From positions 62,341 to 126,340 of the forward strand of contig MPNW01000411.1 in assembly GCA_011800805.1 (NCBI GenBank): a stretch of 64,000 nt of DNA, read 5' to 3'. The DNA is from Hirudo medicinalis (lineage: Eukaryota; Annelida; Clitellata; Hirudinida; Hirudinidae). Under the pieces are notes generated by a model. The model saw only the letters and a list, made by a program, of their open reading frames with translations. It was not told the origin of the DNA and made no database searches. This document shows, piece after piece, positions 14,305 to 32,172 of this stretch; the stretch's first letter is position 1; the number at the start of each line of letters is the position of its first letter. The translations under genes were made by a program, and so were the position numbers.

Positions 14305-16609
14305 TCATCATCGTACTTAGCCATGCAATTGAAAGGATATAAATAAAAATAAGATGAAAGGTCTGAGATGGATAAACTTTTTCCGACAGTAGATTGTGAA
14401 TATCTTCTAATAACTGACTTGAGTGATAACTACAAATTAGCTCACACGATGGAGACGTTTTACGTGCCACGTCGAGTGAAACTCGAGTGTTTTGTTCGCA
14501 ATCTGGCTTGCATTGTCGTCGAGTCCCTAGGCAACCCAATGTTGTTCAAGTAACTGATTACTATCAGTAAATAAATCACGTAATTACTCTAACGAAAATG
14601 CGTTCGTCGTTAGAATTAATTCAATATTTCAATCGGTTATTGTTACAATACTTTCAATGTCTAAATGGCAAGGAATTATTCCTAAAATCCACAAATTTAT
14701 TAATGCCCTTTGGTCTCCAAGTAAACAATTGTATTACAAGCCTTTACGAAGAAATCTTGAGAAGCATTCACAGATTGAATTTCCTATCGTGTGAAAAATA
14801 AGTTACGAAATCTCAAAGCGAATGATTATTAATTTTCAATTGCACAAACCAGGCTTGCAAGGTTCTCCAAAGAATTTATGAATTAATGTTAACAACTCGA
14901 TGATTGGATGAAATAATAAAAACGATATAATTTCTAAATCGATTATTATAAATGTAATTGATTATGGTTATGTATTTTCTGAGTTCAATTCCCACTAAGC
15001 GTTTCTCCCGCTTTTAAATAATATTACTAAATATGTATAAATTATTAATAATATAATATTATATAATATAATAACTAATTATATATAAATTATTATATAA
15101 TATAATTTTATATATATTTATAAATAACCTGATGTTTTATATACTTTACTATATAAAATATAATATAACATATAAAATATATATTACATAACATTATATT
15201 ATTATTAATATTAACTAATAGTTATGTGTCTCATAATAATAATAATGGTTACTGGGAATGAATATGAATGTTATGAAGTATTGAAGTAATGCTTGGTGTT
15301 TACAATATATATATTTATATTATATGATATATTATGTCTGTTATAATATATTTATGATATATTATTACACATATGTATATTTATAATGTACAAATTGTCT
15401 GCATTTGTTAAAGAAATTATATGTTATTGCCCGCTTATATGACAGCACGGGCTTCAAGTGTTTTGTTCACCAATCACCACAGACCATTTCACCCATCACA
15501 CCTGCCACAATTCACTCACTCTCCCTTCACGAGAAACTGTCAATCAGTCCCAAGACAAGAATTCTATCAATTAATCTAAAAAGTATTTTTCAATTAGACT
15601 CTACAGCCATCTGGTCACGCGACATAATTTGAGGGGTAATGTAGAAATGCGGGTTGTGAATCTTCAGGGGCATGTCTGATGTTTGAGAATAAATAAAACC
15701 CTAATTTTATTAAAAGCACATAACTACGAACCATTTAGCCAAGTAATCAATAGGGAGTCCAAATAATGACTGGTTTATCACCTAATTTGTAATGCAATCT
15801 GATCTGAAATTTATGACAATAATTACATTTATTATTTTGAATTAATTCATTTACTTCGGAATTTAACGAATTTGGACAAGGTTATTTATGGGATAACCAT
15901 GAAAAGCATTTCAAGATCATCATTCAGTTGCTGATAATGATAATGATAATGAAACAGACTTTGATTTGTCTTCCAGACCACTTCAATATTGGGGGTAGCT
16001 TTCAATGAATAGGAAAGTTTTGAGGGCAGAGTGAAACTGGCTGGATCAGTGGATCAGTATTGATAATAGAAAGGGGGAGTCTAAACCAGATCTGAGGACC
16101 GACAACGTCTACAGACCTGTCATCAAGTGTCGCATGTTGAAAATATTGACGATTGCGTCGAATTTCTAACTAATAATGAATTAATATTTGTACTTCACAA
16201 ATAAATGATTTACAATAATGTCCAAATGTTAAAACATGTAGACACGAACGCGTATGGACGAAGATTTGTCCACTTTTAAGAAAGCAAATACGAGGAAGGA
16301 ATTACTAACGACTCAAGATTAAGAGATTAACTTTGAAGTTAAGACTTTCAAAGAAAGTTTGGGGACTGGAATTGATAAATTAATAACAATTTGGTTCCTG
16401 CACTTAAAAAGCCATATAGTAATAATAATGATATAATATATATGTTTGATTTAAATAAAATTTAATTTTTGCTAATTCTCCAATTGAAAAATAAAAATAA
16501 TTAAATTATTAAAAAAATTAATTTATTTTGCATTTTATGTTACAAATACTTCGGAATCAATTGAATGCTTAAAAGACCTTATTTGTAAATGTAAATGAAC
16601 TTCATTTAT

Positions 16610-16720
16610 ACAGCGCCATAAGCGCTTTTTCGTTAACCATTTATATAGCGCCCCACTCAATGACGCTTGTGGCAGTGCAGGCTGGGTTTCGAACACGACA
16701 CATCACGACTGTTGCCATTA
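16610..16720 (+). repeat. Dispersed repeat B, copy 1
   Basis: Shares ATTTATA(T/C)(A/G)GCGCCC, GTGCAGGCTGGGTT and CGAACACGACA, then ACGACT and TTGCCAT, with 43436-43530. The GGTT(T/G)CGAACACGAC core looks like a decayed B box, so it may be another tRNA-related SINE. Confidence 0.45.
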
Positions 16721-17454
16721 CTGCCGTATATAGGAACGCAACCCATTCGTCCAACCTGCAGGCTTATTTATAAAAGAACTATTTTTAAGGTAAACAAATG
16801 ACACATACATTCGTCTCATTCGAAAGTTAAGAACTTCAAAAGATTGACTCGGATGATTGACCGAACGATTCGGAATGACTGTTGGGTTTGAGAGAGTTTT
16901 TGGGGAGTGTTTGTGAGATACTGACGTGAAGGGAGAGTGAACGAGGAATTGTTTGCTTTGCTGTTTGTACGAACCTCATCACCTCCCAGTAATTCATCAA
17001 CCAATTGTCGTTTTAGACTGCCTGCGCATGCGTCTCAATCATTAACTACCGACGTCATGATTGCTAGCAGACCAACACATTTTGTAATTTAAAAAGCAAT
17101 TTAATAGCAGACATTTTTAAGACGATGTCAACCAAACGATATAAAATATTAACATGACATTTATTCAATTCTTGAAATTGTTGAGTCTGATTTATTACTT
17201 CTTCACTTTTATTCATGCATCTCATTTGAATTTCTAATTGAACGATTGGCTTAAGTTATTCTTTGGTGTTTTCGGAATTCTTCCGATGAAATAAATAATA
17301 AAATTGGAAAAAATGAAATTAAAATCATATTTTTATCTTAGGCGTATCAAAGATTGTGTAATTTGTAATAACACAAGAAACAAATTTATGTTGGACAGCC
17401 TCTCAAAATTTATGGATGCTAAATTTGATATTATTTCTTAACAGGGAGAATTTA

Positions 17455-17458
<4 letters not shown>

Positions 17459-17499
<41 letters not shown>

Positions 17500-17689
17500 T
17501 AATAATAATAATAATAAATAATAACAACAACAACAATAATAATAATGATAATAATAATAATAATAGTTAATATTATTCAAACGTATTACATNTCACTTAC
17601 TCTTATGGATGTTACATTGGCAAAAATATCTTTTCATGCAATTTGTTACTGGAGCACCGACAACAAAAGTCAGCATTAATATAATAACA

Positions 17690-17734
<45 letters not shown>

Positions 17735-17826
17735 CAACAACAACAACAATAATAATAATGATAATAATAATAATAATAACAAGAACGATAATAATAATAG
17801 TTAATATTATTCAAACGTATTACATA
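17459..17826. repeat. Duplicated ATA microsatellite block around a single N
   Basis: Two ATA/ATAACA arrays, each followed by AGTTAATATTATTCAAACG, lie on either side of N 17592. This is probably one locus represented twice in the assembly. Confidence 0.8.
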
Positions 17827-18195
17827 TTAATATTATATATTAAATTATTAAATATTTATTATTATTATTATTATTATTTTATTATTATTTAAATATTTAA
17901 TAGATTTTTATAGATTGTAGTGGATTAAAACAAACAGCTGTGGCGGATCTGCAAGCGAACGATTGGTTATTCTCGGTCATTAAAGAAATTATTTGTTTAG
18001 AATAACAAATAACATTTAGAATTGTAAGAGTCTATTAAGAGTCTTTTCATATTACATCAATGTCAGGTACTGTCATCGGAACATGCTACACATTCATTCA
18101 ATAATCACCTAACTAACAGTAACTAAGCGTAATTTTCTTGAAGCGTGAATGTATTTTCCATCATCATCGTCGTCGTCGTCGTTAGTCAGACAAAC

Positions 18196-22352
<4,157 letters not shown>

Positions 22353-22899
22353 TTAATTATTAACGAATGTTATTGACGAAAATAGGTAATGAATCATGTT
22401 AATTATTTTTTATAATTCGTACGGAATATTGAACAAACTAATCGTAAAATGCGCCCCCCAGATCGTAAAAAAAATCATTGAAACATACCTGACCACTCCA
22501 CGAACTACTCGTTCAAACAATTTAATAAGTTATCATAAACATCACACATTATCAATATTACATCCGATTATTTGTCAACATTAATCTATAATTTAGACGT
22601 CTTAGTAATGAATTTATTTTGATTCAATAAATGCAGTTTAATATCCATTAAAACAATCCCAGCTACAATCGCAAGCCCCGCGGTCGTCGGCTCGTTTCGG
22701 CTCGGCTTTTAGAGATTTTGTAGCTGGAGGCATAAAGGACATTTATAAACAGCAGCTCGTTCATGCGTGACTCTGCGACAAGGTTGCAGTTCCATGCAGT
22801 TTCAAATAGAAATCTCCACCCACCCATGCATGTAACCTCGACAAATCGACCAATCCAACTTGAGACGCCACGCACCCGACCTACTTATTGACTGTGAGG

Positions 22900-22990
22900 C
22901 AACCAATGAGAGCGAGTGTCCTTAAAGAGAAGATCGGCTATTGGTCGGTTAAGAAAAGGAGACGGGAAATAATTCACTGCCATTGGCTGG
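22900..22990 (-). promoter_or_regulatory. CCAAT-box cluster upstream of DMRT
   Basis: Three CCAAT/ATTGG motifs at 22903, 22940 and 22982 lie 570-650 bp before the DMRT start codon. They may be its promoter; no TATA box is clear. Confidence 0.3.
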
Positions 22991-24612
22991 TGGCAAGTAT
23001 TTTCAGCGTGTGCTTCGATGAGTTTTACTAGAGATTTGATTATCCGCTTCACCGTCTCCCTGATTTGTTGGCATGGCCTGAATGGATGTATTTAAGTGTG
23101 GAAGGATGGATTGGTGCATGAAAGGATATATACAAAGTATTGAAAACAGAATGGAATGAATGTTGGAACTTATTGTGCAACAATTCCAAGTACGATCATT
23201 ATCAGGAACATTGCATTTAAATGTTTTCAATATTTCCTGCTCGTTGAAGCTGTCGTGTTCAAATTAATTAAATTAATTAACTAATTAAGTTCACGTTGAA
23301 TCGAAAATTGTTGCTTCGAAAGGTTTGGGGGTTTGTGGTGAATGATGATGGGGAGGGGCATTGGTGTGAGTGAAGGGACTTCGGATAAGTCACAATGTGG
23401 CAAAGAGTCTATTCAATCTCTGTTTGCTTGCACGCGAAACGCGAGCAACTCTTTCGTATGAATAAAATGAATAACAAGATTATGAACATCAAGGATAATA
23501 ATTTCTCTAATAATTACATATTACTGCAATTTATTAATCACGCTGTTCTTCTTGTTGTTGTTGTTGTTGTTCTTCTTCTTGTTGTTGTTGATTAATTACA
23601 GCAAAACCAAATGTTGCAAGCAACACGAATCAATAAAAAAAGGTATCACGAACATGAATAAATAATATTGTAATTAAAATATATTATATGATATATGATT
23701 ATTATATTACAATATGATATTATACATTCTCATTATATATTATTAATAATAACTGCAATATAACAATAACATTAATTACAATTACATTACAAAATTAATT
23801 TGATAATAAAAACTATGTGCTTAAAAAATATCACTGGCTTAGAGCACCCATTTAACCTCTTAATCTCTGGTCATTCGAGTGGTTCTCCAAGATAATCTTT
23901 ATTATTATTACTAACATTAATATTACTTATTAGTGATATTTTATCAGCCTCGTGGTCATCTCGAGTTTGTGATAGGGAAGTATTGTTTCTGATACACGCG
24001 TGAGTAGATATTTGAGCAATTATTAAGCTCTATCTCCGTATAATATTGGTCTTTCGACATTACTTCATTGAATTCAATGCTAATTAGCATGGCAATATTC
24101 GGCTATTAGCTTCCCTCGACAATTTCTTAACTGATAGAATTAGCTTATTGCACAACATCTTAAAAACACAACCGCATAATTAAAAAGCAATCGAATGCAC
24201 GATGCACGCGAATTAGGGTCTTGAGGGTTCAGATATTCATCCCTTTATTGTTTTCAAACTCTGGAATTTTAAGTTGTCTCCTGGTAACACCTGTTGCCCA
24301 TAGCTACAAAGCAGGTGTGCGCCAATGATTTTCAATTGTTGCATCGGTACTTTGTAGTGACCTGATTTCGTTAAACATTTCCAGACTTTACCTGGAAATG
24401 AGGATCGATTCAGCTTGTCCGAATGACCAATTCGGTGCTGACTCAATTGCTAAATTGTTGTACGTTCACACAGCTCTTCATCAAGTAATCGGTGAACTTG
24501 TGTAATTCAACTTTAGTTAAACAAAGCATACGTCTATCCTAACCCACTCGTGAGTGGACATAAACTATTATTTTACAAGCCCCCTCTTTTAGTCGTAATC
24601 TACATTTTCCTT

Positions 24613-24617
24613 GTTGT

Positions 24618-24649
<32 letters not shown>

Positions 24650-24772
24650 ATGTTGTTGATGTTGATGTTGTTGATGATGACGTTGTTGATGATGATGTTG
24701 TTGATGATGATGTTGTTGATGATGATGTTGTTGATGATGATGTTGTTGTTGTTGTTGATGATGATGATGTAG
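24613..24772. repeat. (TTG)n/(ATG)n compound microsatellite
   Basis: TTG units followed by a higher-order pattern of TTG and ATG triplets with a 15-bp period. Confidence 0.95.
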
Positions 24773-24835
24773 GAGGGTAAGGTAAGCACCCAGGAAATTT
24801 ATTGACTGCCTGAAGGTAATTATAATAATAAAAAC

Positions 24836-25090
24836 TGGATCCTCTCATTTTATATTACTATCTCTCCCTTTCTTTAGCTCGTTGCTTTGGATGTCATCAG
24901 TCGTTGGAGATGTTTGGAGCAGTAAAGTAATGGAAATAATGAATTCTGATGATGACAATACTNTGGATCCTCTCATTTTATATTACTATCTCTCCCTTTC
25001 TTTAGCTCGTTGCTTTGGATGTCATCAGTCGTTGGAGATGTTTGGAGCAGTAAAGTAATGGAAATAATGAATTCTGATGATGACAATACT
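24836..25090. repeat. 127-bp exact tandem duplication around a single N
   Basis: 24836-24962 and 24964-25090 read the same, separated by N 24963. This is most likely a scaffolding artefact where overlapping contig ends were not merged. Confidence 0.85.
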
Positions 25091-26485
25091 ATTACAACTT
25101 TTAAGTTTTATATAATTTTATATTTTGTAATTATTTATATAATGTAATTTTTATTTCAATGTCTCAAAATTTTTTATGTTACAATTTTTAATGTAATAAA
25201 CCCATGTAATAACGTTGGAAATTATTATGTAGCATTATTTAATAAAATATGTTTAACCGCTACAAATTGTTCACCTGGATAAACCACTGCATTCGTAAAC
25301 TAATTAATAACCAACAAAAAACAACGAAACCATAACCCAGCAATATCCTAGAATTTGTACTCGTTTTACAGCTCCTTCTCTTTAGTAGTAATCACTGTAG
25401 TAAAGGTGACATGTACAATTAGTAGCCCAACGTGGACAACCTTGATTGCTGCTCTCAAGCGTCAGTCTCAGGAGGTCCAGTGGATGAAATGTGCAAAGAT
25501 GTCCACCAGCACGATTCGACTTGGATGTAAAAACAACTGATAATGTACATTTGTAGATGCTGTAATGTGTTTATTTTCTTTATTCCTGAGACAACCCGGT
25601 ACGTCTCCTCCTACTAAACTCCATGCTAACATTTCCTTTTATTTAAATAATTTAAACTCTAATGGAGGGTTCTGATTGGATGTTGAATTTTAATTTTCCC
25701 ATTCGGAAAACCAGCAAGAGGAACAAAAAGCAAACATATTAGAGCATCAATTCACAACAACAACAATAACGGCAAAAAAAAAGTATAACATTTTGAGCAT
25801 TGAAGTCTAAAAAATTGTTACAAGCATGTAAACATTGAAGACGTCCGACATCTGTGCACATCTGTATGACGACATCGTGTTTGATACGACTGCATTTAAT
25901 TTATATTATTATTAATTAACATGGAATGATGTCAAGTCTGACGACATTACCATGCAAAACTGTTAATATTTTACATTCAAACATGTCATCGCCTCCTGCC
26001 TCTTGAAGAGCCATTGAAGAAGGGATGTTCGGATGGCTAATAAACATTTAATCAACGCAGGGGAGGTACAAACACCTCGAAAGACTGAAGTTTATGAACG
26101 CAATGCTTACAATGTCTTCGCCGTGACAGACATCTGCCGAAGGAATGGACTAATAATAAATAATCTAATAATAATAATAATAATAAATAATCTGAATTAT
26201 ATTATGTCTTGGAACAATGTTACAGTGATAGTCAGCAGTAACAACAACAAGGCGAGATGACAACCATAAACCTATTTTATAAGGCGGCATTAATGACAGC
26301 ATTTTCCTATTCATGACTAAGAAGTATTAAGAATTCTATAAACATTTCAAACAGTAACCAACACAGACATTCTGTCAAAGCCTTAAAGCCCTCTTGTAAT
26401 CGATATTTGACGCAGTGCACCAGGTAAACGAACAAGTCACCAGCATCTCTCGCGCGTCGTCATCGCCAGCCGACACCATGACTTC

Positions 26486-26491
26486 TTTATT
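26486..26491 (-). terminator. Poly(A) signal of EFCAB7-like gene
   Basis: AATAAA on the minus strand about 300 nt past the EFCAB7-like stop codon at 26794. Confidence 0.45.
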
Positions 26492-26793
26492 TTCTTATTT
26501 CATTCAAGTCCCTCACAACCTCGCAGATAACACTTAACTGAACGGAACGTCAATTTATGGCGGTCTAAGGAGACCGTTATCTGTGGTCAATCACTTCTTC
26601 ATTTTTTCATTCCTGGAAACCGCGAAAGACGATTGAAGATAATGAGATTTTAAGGGTATAACCACTTTATACCAACGCATATTTTATACGCTAACATTAT
26701 CGTCGTTAATTGTCGTAATTAACATTATTCTCTGTCGTACAATCCCTTACACACTGCTTAATAATGTCATCGTTCGTACTGCCTCCACCTCCA

Positions 26794-29700
26794 TCATGGT
26801 GTGACGCTTTCATTCGCCTGGAAGAACCACTTGAGACTGGTCCTGACAGGAAGGAGATGGTGGAAGATCTGAAATGATTACGCTTTTGTTGTCTGCATCA
26901 TCATCACTTTAATCGTCATTTTTACTTTCATCATCATCATCATCACAACCACGAACATACCGAGGATGATTTGGCGGAAACCTTAGATGTGTAATTCAAA
27001 CTGTCTCTGTGGCTGATCAAGTTCTCGCTCTTTGTGCAATCAACCGTGACAACCACCGTCCTTGAACTCTGAAGTGATTAGAATGATTGAATGATTGAAT
27101 GAGTCAATGAGTTGAAATGAATGAGATAGGTGGCTATTTAAATTCTTAGAAGAGTGGTGAGGAGAGGTGATGACGATTTGTGGTGATTTCTTATTTAGTT
27201 GCAATAGTTGCTAAGATTGTTGAGATGATGAAAGTAAAAGTGAGTAAAGTTTTAACGACTCATTGGTGATTATTTGATTGGTGATTATTTGGTTGGTGAT
27301 TATTTGATTGGTGATTATTTGATTGGTGATTATTTGATTGGTGATTGACGCATGTGCCCAACCAACCTGGTTTTCAACAACCACAAAAGCATCTGCTTGA
27401 GACAGCAGGACATGCACCAGGACATCTTTGTTCGTTTTTGCTTTAAATTTTTCACCCTGCAATGTTTTTATGTGTACTAATTGCATTTGTTCACTAATTC
27501 GACCACAATACTCACGTGATTCTTGACTAAATCTATGATTGGTTGCTGAATCTCCTTAGAAAAGGTCGATATCTTGTCAACATTTACTTTTGCATCCCCA
27601 AACTCTGTGTAAACCTCTATGACGTAATGTGAAGCCTGGATTGATCATCGTCATCGTCATCATCATCATCATCACCATCATCACCATCATCACTGCCACA
27701 GCAACCTTAACGAGTTGGAGTCTTCGGTCGTATCCCAAGTTGAGTAGACTATCCCAAAAGTCTGCCTCCTCGCCAAAGCTGTCCATGGCATCCAGTTCAT
27801 GGAGTTCCACAAAGCCCTGCTCTGTTATCTGACCCTCGCTAGTATGCACTCTCTCTGAGAGGTGGATTCTCAGTCAGTAGCCATTCCACGCGCGAAACCT
27901 ATCCATTCAATTCACCAACCCAAAACAATCGACCAGTCTTCCTCGTGCAATTCTTCATCGTCACCACAGGTCAACTTGGTGTACAACTCAAAGTCCTTTT
28001 TGTTCAACAAACCACGGCCTCTGGTATCGAATGCCTTGAATATTTCGTTTAACGTTTCCCTGGTGAATGAAATAGAAGATGTTAGTCAGAGGTCAATGTT
28101 TAACTATGGTTAACTCGATGGTTCGAGCTGTGAACGGAAGATAGTAAAGCTGAATGGAGGTATAAACTTGAAAGCTGTGGTGATAAGATAGCTTTCCCCC
28201 ATTTGGGTGACCAGTTGAACTCCTTGAAAGCTTGACCTCCGACCCTTAACTCTAGAATTTTCCGATGCAATCTTGAAACGGGCCCCGGAAGTATACGCTA
28301 CGAGCCAGTATCTGCCTGTCTTTAGTTCTACTGTGAAGCTCGATTTCTACAAAGAACCATTTTTGGTCTTAATCAACTGTTTTTCAACATTTTCAATCAT
28401 AATATCGATTATCGAAACAATTTGATTGAATTTGAAGCACCATCGATCTCAGCTAGTTTGGATACCTTACTTCCTCTTAGCCTCCATCATAATCATCATC
28501 AACATCATTACCTTCCAACTTACCCCTTTGGCTCCCTTATCATGAGAATATGAAACAAGCTTTCCTTGTTCGTTGAGGACGAACAGAATCAGATCCATGT
28601 GAGAGTCATTTTTTTCAATCAATCGATTCAGGTCTTCAATCAATAATCAAACAAGATTGTTTACAAAGTCAATCAATTAAATACAAATTACAGTTAATCC
28701 ATTGATCTGGCAATGAAACCATAAAATACATTCAAGCCAAAATTTAAAACATTCAATGAAATCACTCAAAACGACTCATTGAAACCAATAAAGTCATTTG
28801 GAGAAACCAATAAACCAATATAAACATTCACAAACCAGATTCCTTGGTCCAGATGGGTTCTACAGAGATCCAGGCAAGAGTCTTGTGCTGTACTTCCACG
28901 ACAAAATGTTGCGTCTTGACGACGACGCTGCCGTCCTCGTCGTTGCCGAAGTAAAACGAACCAAACCTCTTGCAAACTGACCATTCCTGGGGGCCAACTT
29001 TCGTTATTATTATAATAATTAAAAAATTACATTAAACTAATTAAAAGATTAATGGCAAGGCACAGCTTGTAGTGACTGATGAAACAAATCATCTATTTGA
29101 TTGAGGATTGTTGGCTGAGTCTTGGTGGAGTGTTGAGAGAGTGGTGATATTCATTAAGATTGTTATTTAGAGACGTTTATTAGATTCAAACAACCTTGAA
29201 ATTCTTGGGTTTTTCCAAAACAGGCAGCTTGCCTGGGCAAGTCCACAATTTGCTTTCGTGTCCTGTAATTACAAACACATCTAAACAAAAAGGTGACTCT
29301 GATGATGATGACGATGATGATGGTGATGATGATGATGATGCATTTGTACTAAAAATAAATTATCCACTTGATGTAAATGAGTAGAAGTTACGATAAATGA
29401 TAATCAATACATTCAACGACCACAACGATAGCAGAAAATGACAAGTGACAAGTTTTTTAGTGCAATTACCTGCTGATTTGATGCCATATTTTTTGGAGGA
29501 TAAGCTTGATCTACCTTTGGCAACATTAAATAGTTAACTATTACAAAATAATATTATTATTTAATACTAATAGTTTGGAAGAAATAAAATTAATATTTTT
29601 ATAATACCAATATTTCTCAAACCCAAAAAATTAGAACCACTCGCCAACCGAAACCATGAATGCGGCGCCCTATTAAATTAAATTAACTGTTAAATGATAA

Positions 29701-31539
29701 TTAATAATAATTAATACATTAAAATTATAAAATATTATAAAATATTGGTTATTCATTTAATAATATTATATCCATTGAGACCGAGCAGCACTTCAACAAA
29801 TTTGTTGAAACTAAAATCGCAGAGGATGGCTCACTCTTCTCGTTGTCATCTTCGTCATCATTCAAATCGCTTCCATAAACAACATCATCATCTTCTTCAA
29901 CAAGCATCTCCGACCTTCTACGAGATCCTGGTGATTTTGATGATTGTTTTGGAGCTATTGGTGTTAATGATTTTAATGCTGCCGTGGTGATAGGTGAACT
30001 TACCCTTTGACTTCTTGAAGTTCACGTACCTCCTCTCAGCAGCTCTGTAGCTTTCCTCTTGGGTCTTTATCACCATAGCCACATACTACAACATGGTCAG
30101 AATTACCATTACTGCATTGCATTGACATTGAAAAACTGAATGAGAATGGAAAATGTAATCTAACGAAGATGACAAGTCAACAATCATTCTCGTGACCTCC
30201 TTGTAGTCAAATCCTTGATCCTTGTTGCCAGCAAATGACTTCAAGAAATCATCAACTTCCTTCTGAGTCATCTTGTCTCCAGTCTGTGTTCATGATCAAT
30301 CCCATTATTAGCACAATCACTAACCAGCACAGCCAGACAATATCATCAGCATCAGAAGTTCCATTGGCACAAGGACAAACTTATTTTATCAAATAGTTCA
30401 ATGTACAGTTCACCTCCATTAGAATCCTGATCAATTCGTCATGATCGATTAACCCGTCGTTATCAAAATCAATCTTCTTAAATGCCTTCAGCATATCTTC
30501 CTCTGTTGTGATTGCAACCTTTTCACAAAGGTCATGGAATTCTTGTAAATTCAAGCACTCTGCATCAATTTTTATCACTATTAATAGATCATTAAACATA
30601 TTCAGACAGACACGACATAAAATATTCATAAACATATTTAGACATGCATGACATAAAATATTCATAAATTTAAATTAATAAATTAAATGGCAACTTAATA
30701 ATTGCACTGAAAATTAGTTGAATTTTAGACAAGATTCAACGACTTGACGAAGAGCTCCAAAGTTCATCCAATTTTCTTCTTGTTACATTTCGTCCACCAA
30801 GAAGCAAAGCTACAGTGAGGCATTTTATGAAATAATGATCAACTACATGGAATTGCTAATTATGATCTTTAATTATAAATGTTATAAAGGTGAATAGGCA
30901 AAACGTTAAATATATAATACAATCTCTGTATCTGTTCAGCATAACTTCAATGTTATCCTTTGCTTCATTTGACATTAAATTCCACTTGTTTGAAAACCTA
31001 ATTACCTAAATTATTTAAACTTTTACTGGTGTTCCTACTTCGTTTCAAAATCAAATTTTTTAAATATATCATAGAATATCATATTTGTTACTTTACTTAA
31101 TTATTATTAAGTTCATTTTTCAAGCAGAAGGGCCCCTAAGTCACTAACACAGTTTGGAAAGCAAATAAATATTCTAGTTCCTTTTGTACTTTTCTATTCA
31201 ACATTGTATCAAACTTTAGATAAGATTGAAGTTATACTGCTTTGCCTGTACTCATTAAAACTGCTCATCAATTTTCTACTATCAACAAATACATGTCTTT
31301 GTAGCAATAATGTAATAATAATAATGACAATATAATAATAATGACAATATAAACGGCAATAATGAATAAGTCTTAAAAATACTGTTAATAAATTAATGAT
31401 TACCTCTATTTAAATCTTGTTTGTCTACTATTGTTGATGATAAATTTCCAAACATAGAAAAAAAAATTATTTTACTATCCTTATTGAGGTTGTCATATGT
31501 TTTGACAAGAACATTGTTTTTATCACGACCTTTAATCAT
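26794..31539 (-). CDS. EFCAB7: EFCAB7-like EF-hand protein (about 16 exons)
   Basis: Exons: 31539-31404, 30809-30744, 30559-30414, 30283-30197, 30085-30004, 29514-29470, 29262-29195, 28986-28836, 28633-28524, 28346-28168, 28059-27920, 27854-27706, 27635-27516, 27456-27367, 27068-26961 and 26868-26794. All phases agree, giving 583 residues; human EFCAB7 is about 630. The segment order follows EFCAB7 throughout: an N-terminal EF-hand region with one canonical loop (DFDNDGLIDHDE, exon 3), a degenerate hand (exon 4), a beta-rich domain containing GRYWLVAYTSG, a later EF-hand-like segment (FKAFDTRGRG), and a C-terminal domain with YVIEVYTEFG and a HHLLPV tail. An acidic open stretch at 29927-29745 may be an extra exon in the linker; its donor is unclear. 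In vertebrates EFCAB7 works with IQCE to hold the EVC-EVC2 complex at the ciliary base for Hedgehog signalling; the same role here is inference. It is head-to-head with CDK1. A poly(A) signal lies 300 nt past the stop. Confidence 0.85.
27258..27345. repeat. 15-bp minisatellite
   Basis: About six copies of TGATTGGTGATTATT in an intron of the EFCAB7-like gene, next to exon 27456-27367. Confidence 0.9.
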
Positions 31540-32172
31540 TGTTTTTGGTGAATAGCAAGCCCAGGCAGTGGCTTCAAAATATCACTTCAGAATAACCACA
31601 AAATATTCAATTAAATGTAAAACAAATCATGCGAATGTTTACCGTGGGTCGCCTTAGCACCTGATATGAAAAGCAGATATTGCAACTTTTCACAAGCAAA
31701 TGTTTTATTTAAATGTAATCTGATTCAAAATTAATATTATAGCAGTATATATATGCTTTTAACCATAATAATTTTAATATGCAAAATTCATTACAAAAAC
31801 CGAATACGTTTAATTTGACATTAAAATTGTTATCTGTTATTATAAGTTTTAAACAAAATTTTAAGCAAAAGTTAAATTTAAATAAATTTTTTAAATCTGA
31901 GCGATCATATCTTCTGTCGATTGGTCAAGCTTTGAACGTACCGCCAATCTTGAAATATCGAGTTGAGTTGTTATTTTTGTCCTTCGTAGTTCTAAATAGA
32001 ATATTTTGGTGAGTTGACATTGTTATTAAACGCAAATAATTTTGCTAAAAATTATCGGTTGAGTATTTTTTTGTGGATTCTTGACATTATTGAGGAAAGT
32101 TCGTAATAGCCTTCCTTTATCGAGCCGGCCATCAATTCAGTGAACTTTATTCCTTTACCGACACAGGCACTA
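31540..32172. promoter_or_regulatory. Shared divergent promoter of EFCAB7-like gene and CDK1
   Basis: This is the 633 bp between the two start codons of oppositely oriented genes. It contains an inverted CCAAT box (31920-31924), a CHR-like TTTGAA (31931-31936) and a forward CCAAT box (31944-31948), about 225-250 bp upstream of the CDK1 ATG. CCAAT plus CHR is the established signature of G2/M genes bound by NF-Y and the DREAM/MuvB complex, and the vertebrate CDK1 promoter carries it. The motif match is seen; the function is inferred. No TATA box is evident on the CDK1 side. Confidence 0.55.

Larger units (their letters stand above)
14305..18195. other. Gene-less AT-rich stretch
   Basis: Very AT-rich (notably 15000-15400) with microsatellites and one copy of dispersed repeat B. 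The minor open frames show no homology and no splice context. Confidence 0.6.
22991..26793. other. Gene-less stretch between DMRT and the EFCAB7-like gene
   Basis: Contains AT-rich DNA, TTG/ATG arrays and the 127-bp duplication. I see no gene. The EFCAB7-like 3' untranslated region probably occupies about 26480-26793. Confidence 0.6.

Noticed and set aside
13335..14539. Long frames of 329 and 396 codons
   Set aside because: They run through the N gap and microsatellites.
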